A DNA stretch of 64,000 nt, from contig NC_084802.1 of NCBI RefSeq assembly GCF_963169125.1, positions 118,672,903-118,736,902 on the forward strand, read 5' to 3'. Positions 34,483 through 48,366 of the stretch are shown one piece after another. Within the stretch, counting starts at the first letter, position 1. The number at the start of each line of letters is the position of its first letter. The notes below the pieces were generated by a model. It saw only the letters and a list, made by a program, of their open reading frames with translations. It did not search any database and was not told the DNA's origin. The position numbers and the translations under genes were made by a program. Source of the DNA: Humulus lupulus. Taxonomy: Eukaryota > Streptophyta > Magnoliopsida > Rosales > Cannabaceae.

Positions 34483-35300
34483 TGTTGACGCCATTTTTCG
34501 TCAACTTAAATCGCAGAGCAATTAAACAATGTAAACTATGAAGCGAATGGATGATTAAGAGGAACAAGAAGATTTTTACGTGGTTCAGCAGTTAATTCTG
34601 CCTAGTCCATGAGTCAATGTTATTAAGACTTAGAGTTTTTTGGAAATTCTTCAAAGATGAATTACCCAGAACTTTCTCTTAGGCAGTCAGATATCGATCC
34701 TTTACAAGTGGTAATTCATCCTCTATTTATAGGGGAGGTTACAGAGTTCATTCCCACATATTTCGGGAAGATATTATGTGTTTCAATTCAAATAATGACA
34801 CTAAATGCAAAATTTCCTATATACATGGAAACGTCCCATAAGAATCGGGAACGGATAACAGATTAAATGATATCCCTTAAATATTGGGATTACACAACAA
34901 TAAATATGTTCACACGTAACAGGCTATCCCAGGTGACTCATCAGGTCTTCGAGGTCAACAATCGACATTGTGACTGTCAAGGCTTATGGAACTGTTGTGA
35001 ACTTGCCACCTCACTTCAGGACATGATCGGAGTAGATAGATATTGCTGAAGCTATCACACTCGAGCTCGCACTTCCCAAGCTCGGACTGTTTTATCCGAA
35101 GATAATTGGTAACTGACATACCCCAATGTCGTGCCATTTCGAACTCAGAAAGTATCCCAAGGTTACACATCCTCGAGGTCGTTGCTTTACTTCAGAGATT
35201 TTACAGTTTGACTATACAATGTTTTCATATTTTTTGAGCTCACACTTGACGAGCCCATTTTTCGAGGTCAGAACTCTGGTCTCGAAATCTGGGTGTAACA
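34483..35300 (-). repeat. 5' LTR of element C
   Basis: Same ends and same length (818 bp) as 22728-23545, with scattered substitutions. A minus-strand TATA box lies at 34724-34731. Confidence 0.92.
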
Positions 35301-37850
35301 GATTACAAATAGACGGCGTAACTCTGATGAGTTTTGGAATGATCTTCAAGCCTTTATACAAATAGCCAAGAATCATGTGAAATCTTCGGGAGAAATGAGG
35401 TGCCCATGCAATTAGTGTGTGGATATGTTGAGTCAGAAATAGGATGAGGTGGAAGCTCACATACACATATGGGTTTCTGCAACGATATGTAAAATGTACT
35501 TACCATGGTGAAGTTAATATTCCTCCAGTAGTGGACGACAGGGGCCGCAATAACAAATGAGATGATTGACATCATCAATGATGTTATGGGAGAATAAGAC
35601 ACTAATGAAGAAGACATAAATGAAGGAATTTCATATGGTGGTGGAAATAGTGCGGAGAATTAATTTTATGACTTGTTTCATGAGGTTGAAGCTGAGTTAT
35701 ACCCTAGTTGTACTTGGTTGTCTTCCTGAAACTTCTTAGCAAAAATGTTGCACATGAAGGTAATGAATATATGGAAAATAGTTCATTTGATGAACTTTTA
35801 AAGTATTTGAAATTTGCAATCCCGAAGGATAATAAGATTCTAGATTCATACTACGAATCTAAGAAAAAAAATGAAGAAGTTAGGGTTAGGTTATCAATCA
35901 ATCAATGCTTGCAAGTACAACTATTGTTTGTTCTAGCAGGAGAAATCCCAAAAATAGAGTTGTCCTATTTGTGGTGAGAGCAGATGGGTTGACCAAGACA
36001 CAAAGGGGAAAAAAGTCTCCCAGAAAGTGTTGTAATACTTTCCTTTGACTTCTAGGCTGAAGCATCTTTATTGTTCAAGGCATACAACAAAGGATATGAC
36101 CTGGCATAGTACGGGATGATCGAAAGAAGATGGTGTGATGCACCATCCTGTTGATGTAGGTACTTGGAAATAATTTGATACCAGATATCCGATTTTTTCC
36201 AAAGAATCTAGAAATGTTCGATTGAGTTTGGCTGATGATGGTTTTAATGTATTTGGTAACATGAGTCTGTCTTACAACATGTAGCTGCTAATATTCTACA
36301 CATACAATATGCCTCATTGGTTATGCATGAAAGAGTCTTCATTCATGCTAACCAAGTTGATTCCCGATTCAAAATCACCTGGGAAGGACATGGATGTTTT
36401 TCTGAGGCCAGTGGTAGATGAATTAAATTTTTTTGGGATGAATGTGTTCAAACAGAGATGTCGCAACGGACAATGTTTTCAGAATGTGAGTAGCACCTTT
36501 ATGGACTATCAATGATTTTCCCTCCTGTATTAGTTTGTCTGGTAGGAGTGGCCAAGGATATATGGCATGTCCAACATGTAGCGAAGACATTCCTTCATCG
36601 CGGGTAATTGGGAAGACAACTTATGTTGGTCATAGAAGATTCTTATCCTCTACCCATAAGTGGAGGAAGAGTATCTTCTTTGATGGGTCACATGAAAAAA
36701 GACGTCCTCAAAGAAAATTTAGAAGTACATATATACTCCAACAATTAGCGCGTGTTCTATGTCGTTTTCCTAGTAAACATGTCAGTTTCAGAGGTGTGAA
36801 AAGAAAGTGAGATCAAAAAGAGTTAAACTGGAGTAAGAGAAGTATTTTCTTTGAACTTGATTGTTGGTCCGAACTTGAACTAAAACACAATTTAGATGTT
36901 ATGCATGTGGAAAAAAATGTGTGCAACAATTTACTTAGTACTTTTTCTGATGAATGAGAAATCTAAAGACCCCACCAACGCACGTGTAGCCTTGAAGAAA
37001 TTGGGTATTCGGAAAGAGTTGCATCTCAAAGAAGGCGGTAACAAGTTGATAAAACCCCATCCTATGTACTGTTTCACACCGAATGACAAATGCCTTTTTT
37101 GTCAATTCATAAAAGGAGTTAGACTTCCTAATGGTTTCAATTCAAATATCTCTAAAAAAGTGACTGAAAATTTTAGCAACATTACTGGGTTGAAATCTCA
37201 TGATTGTCACATTCTTATGCGACGTCTTTTGCAAGTAAGAGTTTGAGGCTACTTGGATAAGTCCATTTCTTAGACAATCATTTAGGTTTGCAATTTCTTT
37301 AAGAAAATTTGTGCTCGTACATTACTCGCAAAGGACATGGAGAACGCAGAAGATCAAGTGATACAGATCTTGTGCAAGTTGGAATTAACTTTTCCCCCAG
37401 CCATTTTTTGACATAATGATTCATTTGATTGTTGATTTACCACAAGAAGTTATCCTTAGAGGAACTATTTACAGTAGGTGGATGTATCCGTTTGAAAGAT
37501 ATATGAAGAAGTTGAAAAATTATGTTAGGAATAAAGTGTGTCATGAATGTTATATAGGGGAGGGTTATGTTGCTGATAAAGTTTTGACTTTCTTTTCACA
37601 ATATCTTCGGGGCATAGGGACTAAATTTAGTCGTCAAGAAAGAAATGAGGATATTGTTATTCCTAAGAGACTGTTATCTGTTTTTTAATCCCAATGTCAA
37701 TAGTGTGAAGTTTTTGGTGCGTAGTCGTGACAAAGGACGTACCACTCAAAATAGTGAAGTTTCGGTACCAGGAACCGATGGTTTCACTTTCTATGGCCCA
37801 CTTGACAAGAACAAATATTTGATTATTTGGAAAATAAAAAGTAAATAATA
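35301..37850 (+). pseudogene. CACTA (En/Spm) TNP2-type transposase relic
   Basis: Plus-strand blocks in changing frames match the plant TNP2/Transposase_21 family. These are an acidic N-terminal block (from about 35480), the SCPICGESRWV zinc-like block at 35960-36000, MTWHSTG-like near 36100, GYMACPTC with GHRRFL at 36562-36640, QLARVLCRFPSK near 36750, and NARVALKKLGIRKELH near 36985-37030. The C-terminal domain is YPFERYMKKLKNYVRNK at 37480-37545 and EGYVADKVLTFFSQYL at 37560-37610. The terminal GFTFYGPLDKN block lies near 37780-37815. Multiple stops and frameshifts make it dead. It is the coding half of the CACTA element starting at 20838. Confidence 0.8.
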
Positions 37851-38339
37851 CTAAGGAAATATGAGCAAAGCTCTCTCTTAATTTATACTAATGAAGTTTT
37901 ACCTTTTCATTTACCTTTCTAGATAATGGCTAGCTAGAAACTCCACCTTAATCATACACTCATAAACATTGTTAAAAATACATTTGTGTTAGTATAATTT
38001 AAGAAATATTTGCAAAATAATATATCACATATTTCTCCTCCTTTTATTTCATAAAAAACGGTGGCATAGGGTATCATATCAAGCAATATTCACAAAATAA
38101 ATATATAGATACCAATCTAACATAGCAAACATTATAGCAAAGCAAAAAGGCATACCAAAAATGTAACAAAATGAACCATAAACATAGATAAACTGAAAGT
38201 GCAAAGTGCATTACAAATTAAAGTAACTGATTCAAAATATTACATAGCCAAATGTCTTGAAGAAGAACATAAAAGCTAAAAAAAAGAATAAACAAAAGGA
38301 AAAAGAAAAGAGTATATTTAAAAGAAGAGCTAGGTAACC
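37851..38339. other. AT-rich stretch between CACTA relic and copia relic
   Basis: No coding was recognised. It should contain the right end of the CACTA element and/or the 3' LTR of the minus-strand copia element. I could not find a TTTTCTTGTAGTG terminus or clear TG...CA boundaries, so the junctions remain undefined. Confidence 0.5.
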
Positions 38340-39646
38340 TTATACTTCATTCAGGTTGGTCATGCCTAGTTCTCTCCTAATAAAACAAAAATGTTCCACA
38401 TTCAATGGTGTGGAAAAAATATCCGCTCATTGGAGGTCAGCGTGGACATAGTATAGGATAATATCACATTGTTGCATGTGGTCTCTAAGGAAGTGATGTC
38501 TTATATCAATGTGTTTTATGATTCTTGGATAGATTTATGGCGCTGGTATTCTCACATTTAATGGATATACAATCAAAATTAACATTTAAATCCTTAAGAG
38601 TTTGTTTCATTCAAAGTATTTGGGCACAACAACTATCAGTGGACATGTATTCTGATTTGGTGGTGGAAAGGGCAACAAAATTTTGTTTCTGGCTAGCCAG
38701 AGACTAAGGAGTCTCCTAAGAAATGACAAGTTCCACTAGTACTTTTCTTATCAGTTTTACATCCGACAAAGTCAACATTAGAATTAATAGTCATATTGAA
38801 ATGTGTGTTCTTAGGATACCAAAGCCCTATATCAATTGTGCCTATTAAATACCTAAAGATTCTTTTGCTTCACTTAGCTGAGATTCCTTAGGAAAAGATT
38901 GATATCTAACACATAGACCAACAATAATAAGATACCGGGTCTACTAGCAATTAGGTAAAGTAAAGAACCAATCATACCTCTATATTTCGTTATGTCAACT
39001 TCTTTACCTTTTTCATCTTTTTCCATTTTGATGGTTGTGCTCATGGGTGTTAGCATGGACTTTGTGTTCTCCAGGTCAAAGTTATTGAGTAGGTTCTTGA
39101 CATACTTGGTTTGACTAATGAAGATCCCATTGTCTTGTTGCTTGATTTTTAGTCTAAGAAAGAAGTTTAACTCTCCAATCACGCTCATTTCAAATTCACC
39201 ATTCACACACTTAGAAAACTCTTCACAGTGTAGCTCCAAAAATAATATCATCAACATATATTTGCACTACAATGATGTCATTTGCTTTTTCTTAAATAAA
39301 AAGTGTATTATCCGCTTTTCCCATCAAAAATCCATTTGAAGCTAAAAATGTGCTTAATCTATCATACCAAGCTCTAGGTGCTTGTTTTGAACCATATAAA
39401 GCCTTTTTCAATTTGAAAACATGATCGATATTTTTGTCACTTTTAAAACCGGCAGGTTGAGCAACATAAACTTCTTCTAAAATATATCCATTTAGAAAAG
39501 CACTTTTGACATCCATTTGATAAAGAGTGAAATTTTTATGACATCCCAAAGCAAGCAACATTCTTATGGATTCTAATCTAGTTACTGAAGCAATGGTTTC
39601 TTCATAATCTATTCCTTCTTCTTCATTGTAACCTTGAGCCACTATT
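38340..39646 (-). pseudogene. Ty1/copia pol relic (RT and RNase H), 5' part lost
   Basis: The minus strand reads copia RT from 39642 (MAQGYNEEEGIDYEETIAS; MDVKSAFLNGYILEEVYV) to 39292. The YVDD active-site block (IYVDDIIFGA, about 39265) is in a shifted frame, followed by GELNFFLRLKIKQ at 39257-38874 and RNase H remnants (HIDIRHHFLRD-like near 38480, ending GMTNLNEV near 38360). Gag, protease and integrase, which should lie further right, are not adjacent because element H breaks the frame at 39647. They were not found beyond H. Confidence 0.78.
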
Positions 39647-42600
39647 TGTAAAAACGCCCTAGTCTAGTGCTTTGTAAAACATTCACATATTCATTGGTTT
39701 ATAAGAGAAAGCCACTTATTATAATGATTTCAGTGAGATCATGCTTAAAACAGGCAAGTTGGGCCCAATAGTTTAAAAAGAAAATATCAGTTTTCATGAA
39801 AAGTTCTAAAACAACCAAAAGTTCAAGTTCCACTGATAAGTTTTAAAAAGTCTCGTTAAACATAACATTATTAAAAGAAAATGGTGTTTTAAACTGGTCG
39901 TTTCTCATCCATAGGATGCCCCCACGCCATACACACCAGGACGACAGAACTCCCCACATCACCACGTGTGCCATAGAGAAACATATTTGCTACCTAGAAG
40001 GGAAAGTAAGGGGGTGAGCTAAAAGCCTAGTAAGGAAGTACAAACAACAAACAAGTAAGATACAACAAGTCACAAACACATTCATCCATCTTTATAAACC
40101 ATAGCATCATTGTCATAATGGTGTCAATATCATAAACATAAACATAATTACGTCAACATTAATATCATTATCATAACATGAACATCATACATCTTCATAA
40201 CATAAACATCATAGCATCATCATAGCATAAACATCATAACATCATCATAAACATTTTCCTTGTGAACATGGCCTGCTAACCTGTCCATGTCACCCTTTGA
40301 GATAAACAGGACCTCTGGTCCTTGAATAACCTCGGCGCGTCCGCCCTTGGAGTACGTCTTTATATCCTTAGTAACTCGGGTTACGTATTCATAACCTTAG
40401 TAACCCCTTTGTTGACTCGCGTTCAACACGCTAACAACCATTACATATAACTCAATTACGTCTTCATATCCTTAGTAACCCCTTTATTTGATGTGTCACG
40501 TTCATCACGCTAAAATCCATTCATATCATACAACAATCATACAATCCAACATATCATCATATTATAGCATTTCATAATTTATAACATTTTCATTCATACG
40601 AACAGTCTTACCATTCATAGCATAAATAAACAAAATTCTATTTAACTTCCTTACCTCAGGTCCAAGCTAAGTAAAACGACAACTTCTTAACGACCCTATA
40701 CCATAATCAAAATATCATTCCTTAGCTTCACATAATCTCTATTTTGCCCACTCATATAACTCATGTGTGCATAGGTCATGCACACATGGTGAGAGTTACT
40801 CACAACATACAAAAATGCATAATTACACATAAGGTCATAAAAGAATAATGCACATTCTACCTATATTGCATGCATGATCTTTCTATAAAAACTACATGGT
40901 TGAATAATAGACATATTTTTTTAACGTAAAAGTGAATTTGCATGCGACATGCATACATGGGAACGTTGTGTAAACGTGGCGTTTAAAACGATAATTCTAT
41001 GTATCTTACTTCTATCGTTTTCAAAATAATAAACTTGTAACATACTTTGTTTACCATTATTTTATCTTCTTAAAATTACTAGGTTAATTAAATCTCTCAA
41101 GACATTATTTTATTTCATAAAATAATTTATTTAATCATTTAAAATATAATAACTCCATTACTTACTTTTAAATTCAATAAAATAACCAAAACTAAAAATT
41201 ATGTAAAATTCTCATAAGTTAACATGTTTATTTAGAAAATAACATTATAATCCAATTAACAAATTTACAAGTTTAATGTGAGAAAAATATCATTTTTAGA
41301 TGTGGAAAATTACATTTTTTTACTTGTGTTATTTTTAAAGATTAATTTTAAAATAGAATAAATTCATATGTGAAAAATCCAATGATTATTTTTATAAATA
41401 TATAACTAAAATTTCAGCCATAATTTAATTTAATTAAAATTCACAAGTGAACTAAATTCAACATTTTTCTTAATAAAAAATAAATAAAAACCATAACTAT
41501 TAAATTAGACACTCATATTACATTAAAATTACCACTTTTATTATTACCATAGTTTACGGTATTAATTTATTTCAAAATACTCACCAAATTTCTTTTATTA
41601 AAAATACAACTTCACTTTTTTTTTTTAAAATTCCAACCACTATCTTTATTCTCAAAATCACCATTTTTATGTTTAAAACTCAATACTTTCTCAAAAATAA
41701 AGAAAAAATCTGTAGGTAATAATTTGTGCAAAAATATCATTTCAAGGCATCTTAAAACCTTCCATTTAATTTCTTGAAACATCAAAACATTAGCCAAATT
41801 ATTTAAACATCCCAATCATTATTTTCATCATATACTAACCACTTAGACACCAAAAACTAGCAAGCATAAATCATCATAAAATTCATCTTTTTCATCATGC
41901 CTCACAAGATTCATACAAAATCATGCATGTTTAATTAGCACAAATAAATCACAAATCCTAACATGCTCCTATTATACAAATAATTCAAAAGAAAATAACT
42001 AACACATATTCATTTAAAACCTTACAACACCCTATTTTATTTCGAATGAGTTCATACATGCCACTCAACAAAATAATAAAGACAACATGCATTATTAGCA
42101 TACAACTCCAATATTCATATATACATTTACTTTAACCTAGCATGTTCCTAACAAGTATAGGTGAAAAAAAAAAAAACACAATCATGCATCAATGCCCTAT
42201 AGGCGGAAACCCTCATTCTCATAAACATAAAAATACCAAGATCATCATATTTAGTGGATCAAAACCAAACCCTTGCATGCTTTCACATAGATATCATAAC
42301 ATCAATATCATCATACTCAAGATCCTAAGATCCAACAATTCATATAACAAGAGATCAACATAGTTTCATAGCCAATATAAATCCATATTCAAAATCACAA
42401 ACAATCATAAACCTAAACATGCCCATAAACCGAAACCAATACACATAAAATAGTAAAACTTCCAACCTTTATCTTTCACCCAATCTCATCTTATAGAAAT
42501 AGAAACAAAACTTTTTCATAGTTCAACCATAACACAATTTTCCCATGACCAATCAAAATATGATGCCTAACACCAAAACCACATGAAATCATAGAGCCAC

Positions 42601-43872
42601 ACGCCTAGGCCAACCCTTCATGTATCAAAGCCAAAATATCAATAAACCAATACAGCCCAAAATCATAACAACAAAAGGGTTAGAAATCTCATTACCTCAC
42701 TTGATTGTAAAATCAAGAACACAAAAGTGATCAACCCAAAATTATATCCACCACTTGTTCAAGCCTAGGGCTTTTCGAAATCCCCCAAGAGAAAAGAAGA
42801 ACACCAACAAACCACAAAAATAACTCATCAAAACTCAAGAAAGAAAAAGAAGAGAGGATTGAAAACCACAAATACAAAAAATACATACCCTAGTATTGAA
42901 TCCTTCCTTCTCTTCTTCTTCTCCTCCTTTTCTTTCTTCTTCTCCTTCCCTCTCTATCATGCCACTCTCTCTCTCTCTCTTCCTCTCTCTAGCACATGCA
43001 GCCACCAAGAGCATAATGCTCTTCCAATTTTTTTCTTCCCCCTTTATCTTAATTCTCTCATAAAGGTCCAATTAAAAGAAAATGGTAAGTTTCCTATTTT
43101 CTATTTATTATTTATTTCCTTTATACAATAAATAAAAAATAAAATAAAATAATAATTATACTCAGCCAATCAAATCCCTTAAATAATTTACACCACACTA
43201 ACTTCTCTTTTTCCTTCCTGGCACACCACACTAATAAGGAAATGTCAAATTTTTGTAGTTCTAGGGTCCTGCCATTTGGGACAAGATTTTGGCTCTTATT
43301 CGTTGCAGTTTGGGAAAAACTATATTTCATAAAAGTTGTAGATAATTAAATTATCTTTCCAACGAGACTATATTTATCCAAATCGGACGCCTACAGATCA
43401 AGTTATATACGTTTTACTGTGCTGGGTCCAGAGTTACGGGAATAAAAAAACAACTCTTTCTATTCTTAGCATTTGCTTTCCATTTCTTTCTTGTGTGAAC
43501 ACAAGCCTTCTAGACCCTTCTCTCTTTATTTCTTCCATTATTTTCCTTCCAATTAAATTAAAACTAAATAACAAATAAAAGGAAAAATCTAGAATAATGC
43601 ATGGGAAAACTATTGCATGTTCACCATGCAATAATGCACATGCACACACACAAGTGCTAAGGTGAATTTCAACTAACCATGCACATTGGTACATTCAATC
43701 AAAACTCATTTTATTCACAAATTAAATTAATTAATAAAAAAAATTAATAATTAAATTCACACAATTTCTCCCAAACAATTCTAAAAAAAATAATTCATAA
43801 CACTTGACAATTAAATAAAACAAAGCACAAAACTTAAATAAATAAAAATTAAAAAAAAATTGGTGCACTACA
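39647..43872 (-). repeat. 3' LTR of element H (about 4.2 kb)
   Basis: In element direction it starts TGTAGTGCACC (43872) next to the purine tract TTTTAAGGAGGG and ends ...GGGCGTTTTTACA (39647), inside the copia RT. The content includes a CT-rich run (42895-42985), AT-rich stretches, 'cataaacatcat' low-complexity DNA at about 40130-40260, and degenerate 'cttagtaacccc' repeats at about 40352-40500. The first 1.2 kb is homologous to 58307-59574. The length is large, and hidden insertions inside it are possible. Confidence 0.75.
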
Positions 43873-45938
43873 ATATACCCTCCTTAAAAGGAATTTCGTC
43901 CCGAAATTCTTTCTTACCAAATAATTCAGGGTATCTTTCTCTCATGTCTTCCTCCAACTCCCATGTTGCTTCTCGTTCCGTACTATTCTTCCATAGGACC
44001 TTAACTAATGGAATCCTTTTGGATCTCAGTTCCTTGATTACCTTTTCAATAACATGCTCTGGCTGTTCATCATAACTCAGGTCCTGCTTCAGCTGTAACG
44101 GCTCATAACTCAACACATGTGAGGGAAAAGACACATACTTACGCAACATCGAGATGTGAAAGACGTTATGCGTTTCGGCTTGTGTTGGGGGCAGTTCTAA
44201 GCGGTAAGCAACTTGCCCTACTCTGAAAACTCGATGTCCCTTCTCTTAAGGTCAGCGTAGCTCGTTTGCCTACTCTGCGCGGTAAGCATCCTTTGGCGAA
44301 TCTTCTTGATCACCTCATTGACTTCCCTAACTTCCTCGGAGCCTAAAATCTGTTTCTCCCCAACTTCATCCCAGTGTAAAGGAGATCTACACTTACGCCC
44401 ATAAAGCATCTCATAAGAAGTCATCCCAATAGTAGATTGGTAACTATTATTATAAGAGAACTCCATTAGGGGTAAGTATCGGTTCGAAGACTCTGAAAAG
44501 TCAAAAGCACAGCACCTCAACATGTCCTCTAAAATCTGTATAGTCCTCTCAGACTGGCCATCGGTCTGAGGATGAAATGCGGTGCTAAACTTTAGTCTTG
44601 ATCACATAGCTCTCTATAGCCCCTTCCAAAAGTTTGATGTGAATACTGACCATCGATCAGAAATTATCGACTTTGGCACCCCATGAAGTCTCACTATTTC
44701 ACTTACATATAATTCTACATATTGGTCTACCGAGTATGTGGTCTTAACTGGCAGGAAATGAGAGGACTTAGTGAGTCTATCTATTACCCACACAGAGTCA
44801 TGCTGCTTGGTGTTTCTGGGTAACCCTACCACAAAATCAATTGTTATATCATCCCATTTCCAGTCAGGAATGTAGAGCGGTTGGAGTAACCCCGCTGGCC
44901 TTTGGTATTCTCCTTTGACTTGCTAGCATGTCAAACATCTAGCAACAAACTCAACAATATCCCTCTTCATTCCATGCCACCAATATAATGCCTTAAGGTC
45001 TTGTGTGCGCTTTTTTTTCATAATACATTCCTTAATCTCAACATTGTCAGGCACACAAATCCTCTCCTTATATCTCAGCAATCAACCATTAGATATTGTG
45101 AAATCACTGCTACCACCTTCTTGTACCAAAACCTCTTGTCTCACTAAGGCTTCATCCACTTTCTGTCCTTCTCGAATTTGTTCTAGTAGGGAGGATTGCA
45201 ACATGAGGTTCGCTAAACTTCCTGTCACAAGTTCGATGCCCACACTTATGATCTCTTTCTGAAGAGGCATCTCTATCGTATGTAGTGCTGAGACATTCCC
45301 ATCTCCCCGCCCACTCAAAGCATCTACAACCACATTGGCTTTACCTGGGTGGTATAGGATCTCATAATCGTAGTCTTTCACTAATTCCAACCACATTCGC
45401 TGCTTCGTATTCAGTTCCTTTTGCGTGAAGAAGCACTTTAGACTTTTGTGGTCGGTGTATATCTCGCACCTATCCCCTTATAGGTGATGTCTCCATATCT
45501 TTAGTGCGAACACCACTGCTGCCAACTCAAGGTCATGAGTGGGATATTGTTGCTCATAATCCTTAAGTTTTCTGGAAGCATAAGCTACCACCTTCCCATC
45601 TTGCATCAACACACATCCCAAACCGTTCTTTGATGCATCACAATACACTACAAATTTCTCGCCCTCAGTGGGAACACAAAAGATAGGCGCAGAAATCAAC
45701 TTATCCTTCATGGTCTGAAAGCTTTCTTCACATTTCTCTATCCATGAAATTTTTTTATGCTTGTGAGTAAATTTGGTCAATGGTGTTGCATTCTTTGAGA
45801 AACCCTCGAAAAACTTCTTATAGTAACCCGCCAATCCTAAGAAGCTTTGAACTTTTGAGGCATTCTTTGGTTGGGGCAGTCTCTAATGGCCTCGATCTTT
45901 GATGGGTCTACTGCTATTCCGTTCTTGGACACTATATG
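43868..45938 (-). pseudogene. Element H pol, 3' half: RNase H, integrase, chromodomain
   Basis: In minus-strand order: RT end and RNase H 45834-45478 ([41 protein letters not shown]), then 45396-45082. The integrase core is at 44832-44614 (VIDRLTKSSHFLPVK; IISDRWSVFTSNFW) and 44523-44218 (EFSYNNSYQSTIGM; YGRKCRSPLHWDE). The C-terminal chromodomain-like piece is at 44149-43868 ([25 protein letters not shown]). Chromodomains direct chromovirus integrases to chromatin. Frames change between blocks. It is separated from its 5' half by element F. Confidence 0.85.
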
Positions 45939-48363
45939 TGTAACGACCCAAATTTACTAATAAGGCTAAAGGGCCTTGATTAGTGTGCAGGGAGGGCATA
46001 ACTGGATTATATGTGATTTAATGATTAAAAGCATGTTATATGATTGTTTGAATATTTGTGATGCATGACTATGTGTATTAGTATGCATGTAGGCCCTGAC
46101 TAGGCTAGAAGGGCATATTCGTAATTTTGGCCCGTTGAGGGCATAACTGTATATATATGTGATAAATTTTCGAGACCACATTATTATGTGGATATATTTG
46201 TGATCTGTGACTCGAGGTGATCCTAATGAGTGGTTTAGCGAAAAAGTCATAGCGAGGATTTATACCCGGCTCGGGACGAGCCTAGAGGTATGTCTGGGGA
46301 ATTTAGAGAATATATTGGAGTCTATTTTGATATTGGGGAATATAATTGGTGATTAGTTAGGTGTCGGGAAGTAAGCGGTAAATACTAGAGACATTCGAGG
46401 AATTAGCGAGAATTGGGTATAATGACCAAAATGCCCTTAGGAAGTTTAAAGGCATAGTTTTAAATGGGAGGGAAAATTGGTCATTTGGCTTATAAGGGAT
46501 AAGTATTAGTAAGCTTTATGACATAGTGGAATATGTAGAAGGTTTTAGAAGGCTGAAGGAAAGAAAGAAAAGAAAAGGAAGAAAAGAAGGGGAATTAGGA
46601 GTCTATCTTTTTCTCTCTCAGTTGGAGATTTCTGCCTCATTTCTGAAGGAAATTTGGAGCTGAAACTCAGGGAGAGTCTAGGCAGGAGCTTGAGGCTAGG
46701 GTCTTTGGTCTGGCTTGAGGAATTAGCAAGGAGTTAGCAAGAGTAATCCATCCATTTGAGGTAAGGTCTAAGGTTGTTTTCTTCAATTTCTGGTTTTATG
46801 TAAACATGGATTTTGAGCTGAGTTTTGATGGGGAATTCTAGGGAGTTGAGGTTGAAGCTTTGAGGAGGAGAAGGCTAAGCTAGTGTGGAGGATAACCTAA
46901 GTTGAGCTCATCTATCAAAGGTAAGAAACTCTGGTTTAAGTTTTGTGAATTCTGTGGTTTTGCTGAGATTTTGAGCTCTTGGATCAGCCATGGTGAATTA
47001 TGTGATTTGGAGTGCATGTGATTGAGTTTCGTGTGGTTGGGACTTATCGGATGAGTGGAGGATGTTCACAGGCTTGCTTTGAAGTTTGGCTGAGGTTTGG
47101 TTGAGTTTTGAGTAGTTTTGGCTTGGGCAAATTCGAAGGAGAAAATGTTGTGCAGGGCTGTGTTGTGACTAGCGCTATAGCGCTAGTCACTGGGCGCTGT
47201 AGCGCTAGACACTGGGCACTGTAGCACTAGGCCCTGAAGTTCCTGAGCCTTTTGGCTCTGTTTGTAGCGCTATAGCGCTCTCCTTAGGGTGTTGTAGCGC
47301 TACCCTATTTCCAGAAAGGGGTTTTTGGGTTATTTTCAAGGGTTTTTTCCTGGAGGTTCGGGGTTTGATTCCACCACCCCGTTTGGTGGAATTAGGGCTT
47401 CCCAAGGGCTCGGGATTGGTCCTGAGCCTAGGTTGTGGATTCGAGGTTTGGTGATGATTTTTATCTATGGCTATGACTAGGTGTACGCTAGGGCTCGGAC
47501 GTGATCGTGCTCGAGTATCAAATTGAACAAAGCTAGCAAATCTAAAGGTAAGAAAACTGCACCCGGTTATGTGTTTTGATGGGACTAAGAGCTCCCTATA
47601 TCTTTATGATGTCATAGATGGTATTATGCCATGGGATATGTGATAAACGACCTAAGGGTGCCATAAATAATACTTGCGCACAAGGTGCGGCTCGACCACT
47701 GGTAGCTGAGGACCGCTTAATATTCACTGAGCTTGGTTTAAGCCGGCTGGAGTCAGTGGGATAAATAGAGGGTGCGGCCTAAGGGCTTTAACCCTAGTTA
47801 TCATATGTGATTTGAATGCCGATATGAAATGATATACTTGGTATGTTGAATACTTGATTAACGTGAATGCTTAGACTGATGAGTACATGCTTATGCGGTA
47901 TGGGTTATCTGATTGTTTGTTGAATGATTATGCTCTGCTGTTATGTTTTCTTGCTGGGCCTTGGCTCATGGGTGCTACATGGTGCAGGTAAAGGCAAAGG
48001 CAAGTTGGACCCACCCTGAGATGGAGAGCTGCGGGGCTGAATGTACATAGTCAGCTGATCGGCCGCCACGGCCAAGGAGTGGAACAGGACGAGAAATGCT
48101 TAACTGTCTGTTTTGCCTTAGAGTGGCTAATCACTGTACTTTTATCCTAAAATTTTGTAAACAGTCTAAAACTTATTACTTTTGGGATCCCATGTAAAAA
48201 GAAAATGTTTATTTATAAGAAATGCAGCTTTTGAGACCAAAATCTTTTAACCCTAGTTCAACTATAGTTTCAGTAACATGTTTTGAATTAAAAGACTTGA
48301 TTAGCGAGTCTTGCACCTTTGTAAACACACAGTGTAACGGTCTTGGCTATCCAGGGCATTACA
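45939..48363 (+). repeat. 5' LTR of element F
   Basis: TGTAACGACCC start, GGGCATTACA end. It includes a purine-rich run near 46555-46590, six AGCGCT cores at 47171-47301, and a conserved 'cttgctgggccttggctca' block near 47950 shared with the solo LTR at 11765-14160. Confidence 0.95.
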
Positions 48364-48366
48364 ACT

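Larger units (their letters stand above)
22728..35300 (-). mobile_element. Element C: Tat-lineage Ty3/gypsy LTR retrotransposon, full length (12,573 bp)
   Basis: Two LTRs of exactly 818 bp (22728-23545, 34483-35300) and a perfect target duplication GATTA (22723-22727, 35301-35305) define it. Gag-pol is on the minus strand, so the 5' LTR is on the right. Order in element direction: LTR, primer-binding junction, gag, protease, RT, RNase H, an archaeal-type second RNase H, integrase, tandem-repeat 3' UTR, an antisense gene, purine tract, LTR. A second RNase H and an extra antisense ORF are hallmarks of Tat-lineage plant elements. LTRs of equal length that differ at few positions suggest it is younger than B. 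Pol has in-frame stops. Confidence 0.92.

Noticed and set aside
42859..43131. Phe/Ser-rich frame of 90 codons over a CT run
   Set aside because: It is low-complexity DNA inside the element H LTR. The homologous LTR at 58307 does not encode it.
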